From: Pandoraea vervacti
GTDB taxonomy: Bacteria; Pseudomonadota; Gammaproteobacteria; Burkholderiales; Burkholderiaceae
DNA: 64,000 nt
Direction: 5' to 3'
Assembly (NCBI RefSeq): GCF_000934605.2
Contig: NZ_CP010897.2
Coordinates: 3,038,001 to 3,102,000, forward strand
Each line of letters begins with the position of its first letter. The first letter of the stretch is position 1. Of the stretch, positions 20,962 through 30,848 are shown one piece after another. The position numbers and the translations under genes are program-made. The notes beneath the pieces were generated by a model, which ran no database searches, was not told the origin of the DNA, and saw nothing but the letters and a program-made list of their open reading frames with translations.

Positions 20962-21939
20962 TCACAACCAACCGGCCTTCCGGAATTTCAGGAACAGCAG
21001 CGTATCGATGATGACCATCGCGGCGAGACACACAGGATAGCCATACGCAAACTTCAATTCGGGAATGTCGGCGAAGTTCATGCCGTAGATCCCCGCGATC
21101 ATCGTCGGCACGGCGAACAGCGCGGCGAACGATCCGAGGCGCTTTGTCGTCTCGTTCTCGGACAGCGAAATCATGCCGAGATTGACCGACAAGGCCGTGG
21201 TCACCATCTCGCGCAGCAAATCGATATTTTTCGTAATGCGCTGCAGGTGATCGAACACGTCGCGGAAGTACTCCTGCATGCCACCGCACAGCTTCGGCGC
21301 CATGGCGCCGAAGAGCTTGCTGACCGCTTCCATGAGCGGCACGCAAGCATGTTGGAGCGTAATGAGCCGACGCTTGAGCTGGTACAGATCCTCGATGATC
21401 GCGCGGCCCTTGGTGGGGGCGTTCGGCGTGAATATCTGCTCTTCGATGGCTTCGAGCTGCGCTTCGAGATCGTCGAATACCGGGAAGTAGCTGTCGACGA
21501 TGGCGTCCATCAGCGCGTAGAGCACGAAAATCGACCCCTGGCGCAGCAGGTGCGGCTCTTTCTCCGCACGGGCGCGCACCGCCCCCAGACCCTGCGTGGC
21601 GTTCGAGCGCACCGAGAGCACGTAATTGTGCCCGGCGAAAATCGCCACTTCGCCGATCGAAAAGTCGCCGGCGTCGTCCTTGTTGAGCACGTGAAGCACG
21701 GCGAAGAGCGAATCGCCATACTGTTCGATTTTCGGACGCTGGTGACCATGCTGCGCATCTTCGACGGCAAGGTCGTGCAGGCCGAACTCGTGTTGCATCT
21801 GCGCGAGCTCGCCCGGGCCGGGGTCCTTGAGCGCCACCCAGACAAAACAGTGCGGACGCTCGAGGTAGTCCGAGATTTCGTCGGGGTGCAGATCGGCAAT
21901 CTTGCGGCCATCCTCATAGGCCACGCAATTCACTAGCAT
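20962..21939 (-). CDS. corA: CorA-family magnesium/cobalt transporter
   Basis: Pentameric divalent-cation channel of the CorA family, 325 residues from ATG 21939 (MLVNCVAYEDGRKI), which has AGGA at a proper distance. The long N-terminal cytoplasmic domain ends in a stalk helix, followed by TM1 with the defining pore motif IAGIYGMNFADIPEL and TM2 (YPVCLAAMVIIDTLLFLKF), and a basic C-terminal tail. It is monocistronic by layout, with 255 non-coding bases downstream and the acetyltransferase gene upstream. Selectivity among Mg, Co and Ni cannot be read from sequence. Confidence 0.94.
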   Translation of the reverse strand: MLVNCVAYEDGRKIADLHPDEISDYLERPHCFVWVALKDPGPGELAQMQHEFGLHDLAVEDAQHGHQRPKIEQYGDSLFAVLHVLNKDDAGDFSIGEVAIFAGHNYVLSVRSNATQGLGAVRARAEKEPHLLRQGSIFVLYALMDAIVDSYFPVFDDLEAQLEAIEEQIFTPNAPTKGRAIIEDLYQLKRRLITLQHACVPLMEAVSKLFGAMAPKLCGGMQEYFRDVFDHLQRITKNIDLLREMVTTALSVNLGMISLSENETTKRLGSFAALFAVPTMIAGIYGMNFADIPELKFAYGYPVCLAAMVIIDTLLFLKFRKAGWL

Positions 21940-22040
21940 TCGTCTTCCTGGTCGAGGCGGCTGCCATGCCTCGCGCACGCAACGCAGGCGCCGGCAGACA
22001 CGCGAACATGGCGACGAACGTCGTGACCGTTTCGCGACGG

Positions 22041-24746
22041 TTACGCGTTGCGTGTCTCCCGCACCTGCGCCGTCGATTGCAGCGGCAGCCGGATATGAAG
22101 AATGCCCGCCTCCATTTCCTTGTCTTCGACAAATCCGAGATGACGGGCGAGTGTCAGCATACGCGTATTTGCCGAGAGCACATAGCCGATGAGTTCCCCA
22201 GTGCCCCGCTTGCGGCTGTAGTCCACGATGTGTTCCATGAGCGCGCGGCCCAGCCCGCGCCCCTGCGCCGCCGGACTCACCGTGACCGCGAACTCCGCCA
22301 CGGTGTTGTCAGGATCGGCCAGCGCCTGCACAACACCCAGCAATCGCGTGTTGCCCGCTTCATCCTTTTCCGTGGCCACAAACGTCATGGCCCGGTCGTA
22401 ATCGATCTGCGTGACCCGCGCCATCTGCGAGTGCGACAACTCCTTGATCAGTCCGAAGTAGCGAAACTGCACGTCCTCCGGCGTGAGCGTGTGGAAAAAC
22501 GCGTTGTAGGCAGGCTCGTCCTCCGGGCGGATCGGGCGCACCCGCACCGGCTTGCCGCCTGCATCCACCGTGCTTTCCAGTTCCTGCGGATATGGGGCGA
22601 TGGACAGGCGCCCGTGCCCCGGCACGGCGGGCGGGCGCGCCACGATGCGGGCGTCGAGCGCGAGCACACCGTGGGCATCGGCAAACAGCGGGTTGATGTC
22701 GAGCTCGGCGATCTCCGGCACATCGCAGACCAGTTGCGAGAGCTTGACCAACGTCAGGTAAATGGCCTCGTGATCGGCGGCCGGCCGGTTGCGATAGCCA
22801 GCGAGCAATTTCGACACGCGCGCGCGGGCGACCATATCGCGCGCGAGGTTCAGGTTCAGCGGCGGCAGTCCGATCGTACGATCCGCAATGACCTCGACGG
22901 CGGTGCCCCCCTGCCCGAACAGGAGGACCGGTCCGAAAACACTATCGGTGGCCACACCGACGATGAGCTCGAACGCCTCGGCCCCGTTGGCCATGCGCTG
23001 CACCGAGTAGCCGGTCACACGGGCGTCGGGTTTTGCCGCCAGCGCCCGCTTGCGAATCTGGCGTGCCGACTCGATCGCCTGCTCCGGCGTTTCGATGTTC
23101 AGAACGACACCGCCGACGTCGGACTTATGGGTGATGTCGGGGGAAATCAGTTTGACCGCGACCGGAAAGCCGATGCCTTTGGCGAGTTCTCCGGCCAGTT
23201 CCGGCGTTTCGGCCACGAGCGTCTCGACCACAGGAATGCCATACGCCGACAGTACGCCCTTGGCTTCCGGCTCCGTGAGCAGCGCGCGCCCCTCTTGCAT
23301 GGCGCTGTCGACGATGGCGCGCACTCGCGCCACGTCGGGCGCAAAACCCGGGGGAATCGACGGGGGCGTTTCCATCAGCAGCGCCTGGTTACGCCGGTAA
23401 TTGACGGCTTCGAGAAACGCCCGCGCGGCATTTTCCGGCGTGTCGTAAGTCGGCAGCCCCGCTTCGCGGCAGATGCGCCGCGCCCGCTCAGCGGTGTCCC
23501 CGCCGAGCCAGCAGGTGAACACGTTCTTGGATGGCCGGGGTAGCCCAGCAAGCGCATTCGCGACATCCAGACTCGGCATGACGGCCGTGGGCGCCTGAAT
23601 GAACAGCACCGCGGCCGTTTCCTGGTCCTCGCACAGGGCGGCGAGCGTGGCCGTGTATCGTTCGAGATCGGCGTCGCCACCGATATCGACGGGATTGACT
23701 CGGCCGAGGGTCTTCGGCAGTACGGCGTCAAGCGCGTCACGCGTCTTGTCGCTCAGGTGCGCGAGCTTGCCGCCGTCGAGCACGAGCGCGTCGGTCGCCA
23801 TCACGCCGGCGCCGCCTCCATTGGTCATGATCGAGAGCTTGTCGCCCACGAACGGTCGCAGACGCGCAAGTGTCTCGACCGCCGCGAACAGTTCGTCGGT
23901 CGTGTCCACACGCAGCATGCCGGCGCGCCGGATCGCGGCGTCGTACACGTCGTCCGATCCGGCGAGCGCGCCCGTGTGGGACGCGGCCGCCTGTGCGCCT
24001 TCCGGCACACGCCCCGACTTGATGACGACCACCGGCTTGTTGCGCGCCGCCGCGCGCGCGGCGGACATGAACTTGCGCGCATCGCGAATCGATTCCATGT
24101 ACATCAGAATCGCATCGGTACCGGGGTCGCTCGCGAGATAGTCGAGCATGTCGCCGAAGTCCACATCGGCACTGTCGCCCATTGAAACGAAATGCGAGAA
24201 GCCGATCTCGCGCGCATCGGCCCAGTCGAGCACCGCCGTGGTCAGTGCGCCCGACTGAGAAACGAAAGCGAGCTTGCCCGCCCTTGCCCCCATGTGCGCA
24301 AAACTGGCGTTCAATCCAATGCCGGGACTTAGCAGACCGATACAGTTCGGTCCGAGAATACGCAACACGTGCGGCTTCGCGTTCCTTAGCATGCGATCCT
24401 GCAATGTCACGCCATGCCGGTCCTTTTCACGCGCCAGGCCGGACGTCAGCACCACCACCGCGCGCGTGCCGCGCTCGCCCAGTTCCCGGATGAGTTCGGG
24501 CACGGTCGCGGGCGGCGTACAGATCACGGCAAGATCGGGGGCCTGCGGCAGATCGCTCACGTCGCGGTAGCACTTCACGCCGGCCAGCGTCGAGTACTTC
24601 GGATTGATGGGATAGATATCCCCCTTGAATCCCCCGTCGATCACATTCTGGAGCACCGTCGTCCCCACGCGCCGCTCACGATTGGACGCACCGATCACGG
24701 CGACCGATTTCGGCTGGAACATCTGGCTCAGGTTACGGGTGGTCAT
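22041..24746 (-). CDS. Pat-type bifunctional acyl-CoA ligase-like / GNAT acetyltransferase
   Basis: About 901 residues. Residues 1-460 carry the NDP-forming acyl-CoA synthetase CoA-binding and ligase domains (FQPKSVAVIGASNRERRVG, ILGPNCIGLLSPGIGLNASF, VSQSGALTTAVLDWA); an ATP-grasp domain follows (about 480-700, with GFPVAVKLISPDITHKSDVGG); and a C-terminal GNAT domain has AAQGRGLGRALMEHIVDYSR. Proteins with this layout are protein lysine acetyltransferases (Pat/PatZ/YfiQ type) that control acetyl-CoA synthetase and other enzymes, with an inactive ligase half that senses CoA metabolites. I chose ATG 24746 (MTTRNLSQMFQPKSV) with GGAG upstream. Confidence 0.92.
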   Translation of the reverse strand: MTTRNLSQMFQPKSVAVIGASNRERRVGTTVLQNVIDGGFKGDIYPINPKYSTLAGVKCYRDVSDLPQAPDLAVICTPPATVPELIRELGERGTRAVVVLTSGLAREKDRHGVTLQDRMLRNAKPHVLRILGPNCIGLLSPGIGLNASFAHMGARAGKLAFVSQSGALTTAVLDWADAREIGFSHFVSMGDSADVDFGDMLDYLASDPGTDAILMYMESIRDARKFMSAARAAARNKPVVVIKSGRVPEGAQAAASHTGALAGSDDVYDAAIRRAGMLRVDTTDELFAAVETLARLRPFVGDKLSIMTNGGGAGVMATDALVLDGGKLAHLSDKTRDALDAVLPKTLGRVNPVDIGGDADLERYTATLAALCEDQETAAVLFIQAPTAVMPSLDVANALAGLPRPSKNVFTCWLGGDTAERARRICREAGLPTYDTPENAARAFLEAVNYRRNQALLMETPPSIPPGFAPDVARVRAIVDSAMQEGRALLTEPEAKGVLSAYGIPVVETLVAETPELAGELAKGIGFPVAVKLISPDITHKSDVGGVVLNIETPEQAIESARQIRKRALAAKPDARVTGYSVQRMANGAEAFELIVGVATDSVFGPVLLFGQGGTAVEVIADRTIGLPPLNLNLARDMVARARVSKLLAGYRNRPAADHEAIYLTLVKLSQLVCDVPEIAELDINPLFADAHGVLALDARIVARPPAVPGHGRLSIAPYPQELESTVDAGGKPVRVRPIRPEDEPAYNAFFHTLTPEDVQFRYFGLIKELSHSQMARVTQIDYDRAMTFVATEKDEAGNTRLLGVVQALADPDNTVAEFAVTVSPAAQGRGLGRALMEHIVDYSRKRGTGELIGYVLSANTRMLTLARHLGFVEDKEMEAGILHIRLPLQSTAQVRETRNA

Positions 24747-24977
24747 GGTGACTCCGGGGGAGGTAAGGAAGATAGGCGGCGTAGAACACACAGGGGAAGA
24801 CATGCGAGCGCGCGCCCGGCATCATGCCTGGGCGCGCGCTCGTCAATGCAGCCAATGCACACGGTCCGCTCGAATCGGACGGCTCCCGCCGAATCGGACC
24901 CACTCAGACCGAATCGGCGACAACGCCGACCCAACGGGCAAAGGTGGGCCGGGCAAGCGGTATCGAATGCGACAGCG

Positions 24978-25000
24978 CGGGCATCCGCACGGGATGCCCG
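24978..25000 (-). terminator. Hairpin downstream of dps
   Basis: CGGGCATCC and GGATGCCCG form a perfect 9 bp stem with a 5 nt loop, ten bases past the stop of the minus-strand dps gene. No clear T-run follows, so termination efficiency is uncertain. Confidence 0.6.
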
Positions 25001-25009
25001 ACAACCGGT

Positions 25010-25495
25010 TTACTCGCCGCGCAAGTGCGCTTCGACTTTCCACAGGTGGTCGTCGACACCCCGCGAGATTTCGGTGAAGACATCCGAGGTGGTGGCGTCG
25101 CCGATTTGCGCAGACGCGTCGATCAGGCCGCGAATGATTTCGCCGTATGCGGCAAGCGCTTCGGCAAGCGCGGCGGCGTGATCGAGCCCCCGCTTGAATT
25201 CGTTCTTGTACGTCGGCAACTCCGTCTTCTGGGCGACGGTCTGCACGCGCCCGTCCGCCACCCCGCCCAGTGCCACGAGACGCTCGGCGCAAAGATCGGC
25301 CCACTCGATGGCGGCGTTGTAGACCTCGTCGAACAGCAAGTGCAATTCGATAAAGCCGGGGCCGTGCACGTTCCAGTGCGCCTGCTTCGCCTGGCGCTGC
25401 ACGTCGATGCCGTTGACCAGCCCGCGATTGAGCTGATTGACCGATTCGATACGGATCTTTTCACCGAGGGTGTTACGCGTATGATTCAAAGCCAT
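25010..25495 (-). CDS. dps: Dps-family ferritin-like DNA-protection protein
   Basis: A 161-residue Dps protein that forms a dodecamer, oxidises and stores iron with peroxide, and often coats DNA in stationary phase. The ferroxidase signature KQAHWNVHGPGFIELHLLFDEVYN region is at about 36-59, with the His and Asp/Glu ligands shared between subunits in Dps proteins. The N-terminus is short, with few lysines, so DNA binding is not assured. Upstream TGGCTTTGAATC gives no strong ribosome site, but the start MALNHTRNTLGEK is the only sensible one. It lies between the HdeD-like and Pat genes on the same strand, with long gaps; a stress grouping is suggestive only. Confidence 0.93.
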   Translation of the reverse strand: MALNHTRNTLGEKIRIESVNQLNRGLVNGIDVQRQAKQAHWNVHGPGFIELHLLFDEVYNAAIEWADLCAERLVALGGVADGRVQTVAQKTELPTYKNEFKRGLDHAAALAEALAAYGEIIRGLIDASAQIGDATTSDVFTEISRGVDDHLWKVEAHLRGE

Positions 25496-25647
25496 TTGAC
25501 ACTCCTGACGTCTGGCGACCCGCAGGTCGCCGGGGGGAAGCCGTCGGCACCGGACGCCGGCATGACAGGGTCATTGCGTCATGCGAGGGGTCCGGGTGGA
25601 CGAAGGGAATCGAATGCGTTTCACGAAAACGACGACAACATCTGGCG

Positions 25648-26217
25648 CTACCTGGGATGTCCCGAGGGCGCCTGCGACAGCCCATGCGGCGCGCCCCGCA
25701 GTTTGAAGCCCGCCATCACCAGCAACACGCCCCACACGATGGCCCAGGATCCGATGGCCCAGATGAGCGCAAGCGCGCCCGCGCCGGGCTGCCACATGAT
25801 GAAGATGGCGAACAGAATACTGAAGACACCGGAGAGAATGACCCACAGTTCGCCCTTGACCTCGCGCCGCAACGCGATGCCGGCGGCCACCTGCAGCACG
25901 CCGGTGACGAAACTCCAGGCCACGATATAGATAAGCAACGCAACGGCGGTCAACGCCGGGTTGAGATAAGTCAGGACTCCGATGACAATGCCCGCAATAC
26001 CCTGCAACAAGGGCAGCCACCAGTCGGCGTGCTCTTGACGCGCACTCCATGCGGCCCCGAGCGAAAACACGCCATCGACGAACGAAAACGCGCCGAAACA
26101 CAGCACCAGCACCGCAATCGTGACGCCGGGCAAGGCAAAGGCCGCGATGCCGAAGATCACGGCCAACACACCGCGCAACACAAGCAACCACCAGTATTTC
26201 GACAGAAGTCTGAGCAT
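25648..26217 (-). CDS. HdeD-family membrane protein (DUF308)
   Basis: A 189-residue inner-membrane protein of the HdeD/DUF308 family, associated in enterobacteria with acid resistance. Six hydrophobic segments appear in pairs, for example WWLLVLRGVLAVIFGIAAFA, ITIAVLVLCFGAFSFVDG-like, LLQGIAGIVIGVLTYL and WAIGSWAIVWGVLLVMAGF, with GIALRRE between segments. It is upstream of dps on the same strand with a 150-base gap, which may reflect shared stress control. The biochemical role of the family is not well defined. Confidence 0.87.
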   Translation of the reverse strand: MLRLLSKYWWLLVLRGVLAVIFGIAAFALPGVTIAVLVLCFGAFSFVDGVFSLGAAWSARQEHADWWLPLLQGIAGIVIGVLTYLNPALTAVALLIYIVAWSFVTGVLQVAAGIALRREVKGELWVILSGVFSILFAIFIMWQPGAGALALIWAIGSWAIVWGVLLVMAGFKLRGAPHGLSQAPSGHPR

Positions 26218-26869
26218 GGCATCCCTCTCGTGAAATAACCGCAGGCAGCGACGACGGGCGACTGACGTCCTACCACACGTTCGATGTGGGCAGGCGCCCG
26301 ATGCGCGTAAGAGGTCATTCTAGAGAGGCCTTCGACGTCAGATCAAGTGAAATATGTGCGAAAGCTTGTGCAACCTGCACGCGCTTTGACGAGCGTCATT
26401 TTCGTCGGCTTCCCTCCGCTTCTCTTCGATTCCCGCCGATTCCGTCCACCCGCTGCCGCCGAATCCTGCACGACCATTTCGGCCTCGCCGCCCGACATCG
26501 CCCATCGTTATTGCGACATGCCGTCGCCTCCACCAACGTCACCGCACCATCGTTGCCCTCGCCGCGCGTTAGGGTGCGCGCTGCGTGATACCCAACCATG
26601 CGCGTTGCGCGTATGCCGACGACGCGTGGCAAGCGGCGGCGCCACCATCGATTGGGACGATTCCGAAAACTCCTTAAGCGCGAATATTTCGGGTAAATGC
26701 CTTCATAGACTACGTAAAAAGCGTCCGAAAAGTGCGCAAGAAGCGTCCGACAAGCGTCCGAAATATCACGGGTTAACGGGCCTGGCGCCAAGGTGATGAT
26801 CGACGTCGATAACGTAGTCCCCGCAATACAACATCGGATTTTCACATAGGACTCCAAAGGAGAAACATC
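26218..26869. other. 650 bp non-coding region upstream of the pilus operon
   Basis: This divergent gap between the HdeD gene and the pilus operon holds no credible gene; frames at 26286-26588 and 26347-26796 have random-like composition. Its last 170 bases are AT-richer and carry an 11 bp tandem array and the pilin leader with an AAAGGAGAAACATC ribosome site. Promoters for both flanking genes must lie here. Confidence 0.6.
26719..26762 (+). repeat. 11 bp tandem array, four units, upstream of pilus genes
   Basis: AAGCGTCCGA occurs at 26719, 26741 and 26752, with a degenerate copy (AAGTGCGCAA) at 26730, so the period is exactly 11 bases across four units. It ends 107 bases before the pilin start codon. 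One-helical-turn spacing would put every copy on the same face of the DNA, as in multi-site regulator binding, but slippage-generated repeat is the alternative. Confidence 0.75.
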
Positions 26870-27397
26870 ATGAATCGACCGCAACGCTGCCTGGCCTTCG
26901 CGGCAATGGTCGCCGTGCTCGGGTATCACACGCCCACCCCCGCAGCCGTCTATTCCAATGGGTCGGCGACCGCGCAAATGCGCGTGCAGTTGACGATCCT
27001 CCCCGGCTGCACGATTGCCACCACGCCGATGACCTTCAACGCGGTGCAGGGTTCGGCGACAGGACCGGTGGCGAGCACGGCGTCGCTTACGGTTGTCTGC
27101 ACGGCGTCGACGGGATACAACATCGGCCTGAACGCAGGCACGGTGCCGAACTCGACCGAGACGAACCGGTTGCTCGCGGGCACGCTCACCGGGAATACCA
27201 CGACCATTCCGTTCGGGCTGTTCCAGGACGCCGGCTACGCCACCCCCTGGGGCAACACGCAAGGCTCGAACACGCTGAGCGACGCCGGCACGGGTGTGCT
27301 CAAGACGTACACGGTCTACGGGCAGGCCACGTTGTCGGCCACCATGCCCGCGCCGGACGTCTACTCGTCGACGGTCACGGCCACCGTCTACTTTTGA
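26870..27397 (+). CDS. SCPU-domain major pilin (Csu-like)
   Basis: A 175-residue secreted subunit with one spore-coat protein U (SCPU) domain, as in archaic chaperone-usher (Csu-type) pili. A signal peptide ends near residue 26 (TPTPAAVYSNGSA). Conserved features follow: the cysteine in ILPGCTIATTPMTFN, a second in LTVVCTASTGYNIGLN, and the C-terminal YSSTVTATVYF, the strand motif recognised by the chaperone. The ribosome site AAAGGAGA is strong, fitting the most abundant product of the operon. First gene; the chaperone follows 15 bases later. Confidence 0.9.
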   Translation: MNRPQRCLAFAAMVAVLGYHTPTPAAVYSNGSATAQMRVQLTILPGCTIATTPMTFNAVQGSATGPVASTASLTVVCTASTGYNIGLNAGTVPNSTETNRLLAGTLTGNTTTIPFGLFQDAGYATPWGNTQGSNTLSDAGTGVLKTYTVYGQATLSATMPAPDVYSSTVTATVYF

Positions 27398-27412
27398 CAT
27401 GCCGGGGTCATC

Positions 27413-28183
27413 ATGACGGTCACGACTCCCACGAGACGATGTGTTGTCCGACGGCCCACGGCATACGCCTGCGGTGGTGCGTTCGTCGCCATGCTGATGC
27501 TGTGCGTGACCGACGGCAACGGCGCCACGCTTCAGGTCTCTCCGGTCATCGTCAATATTCTCCCGACGCAACCGGCCACCACCTTGACGCTGGGCAATTC
27601 CGGCGACCTGCCGATCCACGGTCAGTTGCGGCTGTATGCCTGGACGCAGCGCAACGGCGAGAACGTGCTGACCCCCACGCAAGCCCTGATCGCCAGCCCG
27701 CCGATCGTGCGCATCGAACCGGGCGAGCGGCAGATCGTGCGGCTCGTGCACGTGGCGCGCAAGCCCGATGGCAATGAGCAGAGCTACCGGCTAGTGGTCG
27801 ACGAACTGCCCTCGGTCGACACGCCCGCCTCCGACGGCGTATCCATTCGCCTGCGTTATTCGCTGCCCGTGTTCGTCCAGACGAGGGGTTCGCGCTCGCC
27901 GTCGCTGCGCTTCGACATCCGGATGGCGCGCGGCGAACTGGCGGTCCGCAACGACGGAGAGCGACACGCACAACTGGGCGCCACGCGCGTGCTCGACGCG
28001 TCGGGGCGAAGTGTCGAACTCACTCGCGGCCTGCTCGGTTATGTGCTCGCAGGACAAACGCGCCGCTTCGCGGTGCGCTGGCCCGCCGGCGCACCGCCCG
28101 TCGCCCCGTTCACGGTAGAGTCGCGCGTCGACGCCGTCCCGATGCGCTTTGACGCCGATGTTTCGCCGGATGGCGAGCGCTAG
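27413..28183 (+). CDS. Periplasmic pilus chaperone (CsuC-like, PapD family)
   Basis: A 256-residue periplasmic chaperone that holds subunits by donor-strand complementation before transfer to the usher. After a long signal region (cleavage near GNGATLQVSP) comes the first Ig-like domain: LQVSPVIVNILPTQPATTL, LRLYAWTQRNGEN, IVRIEPGERQIVRLVHV and SYRLVVDELP, then the second domain from about 140. The IEPGERQIVR segment and the basic residues match PapD-family anchors. It overlaps the usher gene. Confidence 0.9.
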   Translation: MTVTTPTRRCVVRRPTAYACGGAFVAMLMLCVTDGNGATLQVSPVIVNILPTQPATTLTLGNSGDLPIHGQLRLYAWTQRNGENVLTPTQALIASPPIVRIEPGERQIVRLVHVARKPDGNEQSYRLVVDELPSVDTPASDGVSIRLRYSLPVFVQTRGSRSPSLRFDIRMARGELAVRNDGERHAQLGATRVLDASGRSVELTRGLLGYVLAGQTRRFAVRWPAGAPPVAPFTVESRVDAVPMRFDADVSPDGER

Positions 28184-30848
28184 CCGTGTGCGTGTGCGCC
28201 TCAAACGAGCGCATCGTCAGGTGGGCCATTCCCCGGGGCACGCCGAGTGCGCCACGACAGGCATCGCGGCGTCGACGTCGATGACCGTCACGCTGGTCGC
28301 ATGGGCGACCTTCGCCTGCGCGCCGGCCTGCGGCACACCGGCCCGCGAGACTGCCCCCGACATGGTGGCTGCGGCGAATGGCGCCGGTGCGTCGCCTCGC
28401 CCGGCCTCATCGGCAGCGACGGGCCGCACGACGTTGTTCGACGACGCGACGCCAACGGCGGCGGGCACCTCCGCTCCCGTGCGCACCGGCGGCATTTCCC
28501 GGCTCGACGGCCCCTACGTTCTCGAAGTGCTCATCAACGGCGAATCGACCGGACGTCTGGCGCCATTCACCCGACGGCATGGACGCTGGTACGCGAAGGC
28601 AGGCGACTTGCGCGCGCTGGGTCTCACGGCCGACGGGCTTCCCGACGCGCGCGCTGCCGAGGTCGCCCTCGACTCGCTCGACGGCATTCGCGCCGCCTAC
28701 GACGCCTCGCAACAAACGCTCTCGCTCACGGTGGGCGACGCCTGGCTCTCCCCCTACCGATTGGGCAGCCCGCCGCCGCTCGTCATTGGTGCGTCGGCAG
28801 ACCCCGGGCTGATCGTCAACTATGACGGCTACGTGCAGCGCGAGCGGTTCACGCGGACATCGCTCTGGAGTGAAGTGCGCGGGTTCTGGTCCGGCGGCAC
28901 CGTGCAGCAAACCGGCCTTGCGGAATACTCCCGCTGGCGGCACGGCTATCGGCGATACGACACCTGGTGGCAGCACGACGACCCTGCACGCCTGAGCACA
29001 TGGATCGCGGGCGACCTCATTACCGGCTCGCTGTCGTGGAGCCGTTCGCTGCGCATTGCGGGCCTGCAATGGCGGCGCAACTTCGCACTTCGTCCCGATC
29101 TTGTGACGTTTCCGATGCCTGCCTTGCACGGCAGCGCCGTCGTCCCGTCCTCCGTCGACCTCTACCTGGACGGCGTGCGGCGCATGAGCGCACACGTCCC
29201 GCCCGGCCCCTTCGTCATTCAGGAGACGCCGGGGCTCACGGGCGACCTGCAAGCGAGCGTGGTCACGCGAGACGCGCTCGGGCGCGAACGGATCACGACG
29301 GTCCCGCTCTACATCGACCCACGTCTGCTTGCCCCCGGTCTGTCGAGCTTTTCCGTGGAAGCCGGCTTGCCGCGAGACGATTACGGCGTGCGCTCGTGGT
29401 CATATCGGCACCATCCGGTCGCCTCGGTCGCCGCACGTTACGGCGCGACGGATACCGTAACGGTAGAAGCGCAGGCGCAGGCCGGGCGACGCCTCGCATT
29501 GGGCGGCGCCGGTGTGCTGATGGCGCTGGGTCAGGCCGGCGTCGTGAGCGCCTCGGTCGCCGTCTCCGGCGGACACGGCGCCGGCAGCCAGTGGAGTGCG
29601 GGATATCAATATCTGTCGCGAGGGCTGAGCGTCGACGCGCAACTGATCCGCACGGCGGGACGCTACCGCGACATCGCCACGCTGGACGGCCTGCCCGTGC
29701 CCGACGCCAGTGATCGCGTGAGCGTGTCCGTGCCCTTCGCGCGCGGCAGCACGGCGTCTCTGGCATGGTTCGCGCAGCGCACGCCGCGTCAACGTCCCAC
29801 ACGTGTCCTCTCTGCGAGCCTGACGCTGCCAGCGGGCACGCGCGGCATGCTGTCGATCGGCGGCTTTCGCGACTTCGCACGACGACGCGCTCACGGCATT
29901 TTTGCGATGCTCAGCGTGCTGCTGGGCGGCGGCGCACAGGGCGCACAGGGTTCCGAAGGCGGGAATGCCGCGCTCGGCACCACATCGTTTAGCCAGCAGG
30001 ACGGACAAACGCAGGCATGGGCAGGCGCGACCCGCACGCCCGACTACCACGGCGGCTGGGGATGGCAGGTCCTGGGCGGACGGGCATTCTCGCAACGAAC
30101 GATGCAAGGCGAAGTCCAGTATCTCGGGCGTCACGGCGAGATCTCCGCACTCGCGCAGCAGGTGGGACGCCGCTCGAGTGCGGCCCTCGGCATGGCCGGC
30201 GCGCTCGTCGTCATGGACAACAGCGTGCACGCCACGCGACGTACGTACGACGCCTTCGCGCTGGTAAGCACCGACGCGCAAGCCCACGTCCCGGTGCTGC
30301 GCGAATCGATCGCTGTCGGGCATACCGATTCGCACGGCTATTTCCTCGTGCCGGACCTGAACGGCTTCGAAGCGTCGCGCATCGGCATCGATCCCGTGCA
30401 TCTGCCTGCCGATCTGGAGGTCGTTACGACCGAGCGACGTGTTGCGCCACAGGCACGCAGCGGCGTGCTCGTGCACTTTCCCGTGCGGCGCTACCGGGCC
30501 GCGCTCGTCACCCTCGTCGACGCTGCGGGGCGGCCGCTACGCCCGGGAACGTCAGTGCGCCACGTGCAAAGCGGCAGGGCGACGGTCGTGGGTTACGACG
30601 GCGAAGTGTTCATCGACGCACTCGTCGCGCGCAATACGCTGGAGTCGCGCGACGCGGGGCAACGCTGTCGCGTGTCATTCGACTGGACCTCGCCTCGGCA
30701 CGGCCGCATCACCCGCGTGGGACCCCTGGCTTGCGTTGCCTTCGGCGCGCTGGCGACGGACAAGGCGCTGCCTTCGGCTGATGCGACGACGACGGAATCG
30801 AACGCGACGCCAGGGCCCGCGCCATCCGCCCAGGAGAATCGCTCATGA
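28170..30848 (+). CDS. Outer-membrane usher protein (CsuD/FimD family)
   Basis: An 893-residue outer-membrane usher that recruits chaperone-subunit complexes and secretes the pilus. An N-terminal secretion signal (MTVTLVAWATFACAPACG region) leads to the periplasmic N-domain (DGPYVLEVLINGEST), then a 24-strand barrel with plug domain (FPMPALHGSAVVPSSVDLYL, PPGPFVIQETPGLTG, ARYGATDTVTVEAQAQ) and the C-terminal domains. The ATG at 28170 overlaps the chaperone stop; an ATG at 28158 is also possible. The final four bases overlap the adhesin start, so translation is coupled. Confidence 0.92.
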   Translation: MASASRVRVRLKRAHRQVGHSPGHAECATTGIAASTSMTVTLVAWATFACAPACGTPARETAPDMVAAANGAGASPRPASSAATGRTTLFDDATPTAAGTSAPVRTGGISRLDGPYVLEVLINGESTGRLAPFTRRHGRWYAKAGDLRALGLTADGLPDARAAEVALDSLDGIRAAYDASQQTLSLTVGDAWLSPYRLGSPPPLVIGASADPGLIVNYDGYVQRERFTRTSLWSEVRGFWSGGTVQQTGLAEYSRWRHGYRRYDTWWQHDDPARLSTWIAGDLITGSLSWSRSLRIAGLQWRRNFALRPDLVTFPMPALHGSAVVPSSVDLYLDGVRRMSAHVPPGPFVIQETPGLTGDLQASVVTRDALGRERITTVPLYIDPRLLAPGLSSFSVEAGLPRDDYGVRSWSYRHHPVASVAARYGATDTVTVEAQAQAGRRLALGGAGVLMALGQAGVVSASVAVSGGHGAGSQWSAGYQYLSRGLSVDAQLIRTAGRYRDIATLDGLPVPDASDRVSVSVPFARGSTASLAWFAQRTPRQRPTRVLSASLTLPAGTRGMLSIGGFRDFARRRAHGIFAMLSVLLGGGAQGAQGSEGGNAALGTTSFSQQDGQTQAWAGATRTPDYHGGWGWQVLGGRAFSQRTMQGEVQYLGRHGEISALAQQVGRRSSAALGMAGALVVMDNSVHATRRTYDAFALVSTDAQAHVPVLRESIAVGHTDSHGYFLVPDLNGFEASRIGIDPVHLPADLEVVTTERRVAPQARSGVLVHFPVRRYRAALVTLVDAAGRPLRPGTSVRHVQSGRATVVGYDGEVFIDALVARNTLESRDAGQRCRVSFDWTSPRHGRITRVGPLACVAFGALATDKALPSADATTTESNATPGPAPSAQENRS

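Noticed and set aside
26719..26762. CRISPR-like repeat array
   Set aside because: Units are 11 bp without spacers, far too short for CRISPR, and there are no cas genes.
26286..26796. Small frames upstream of the pilus genes
   Set aside because: Random-like Pro/Arg/Ser composition and no ribosome site; they also overlap each other.
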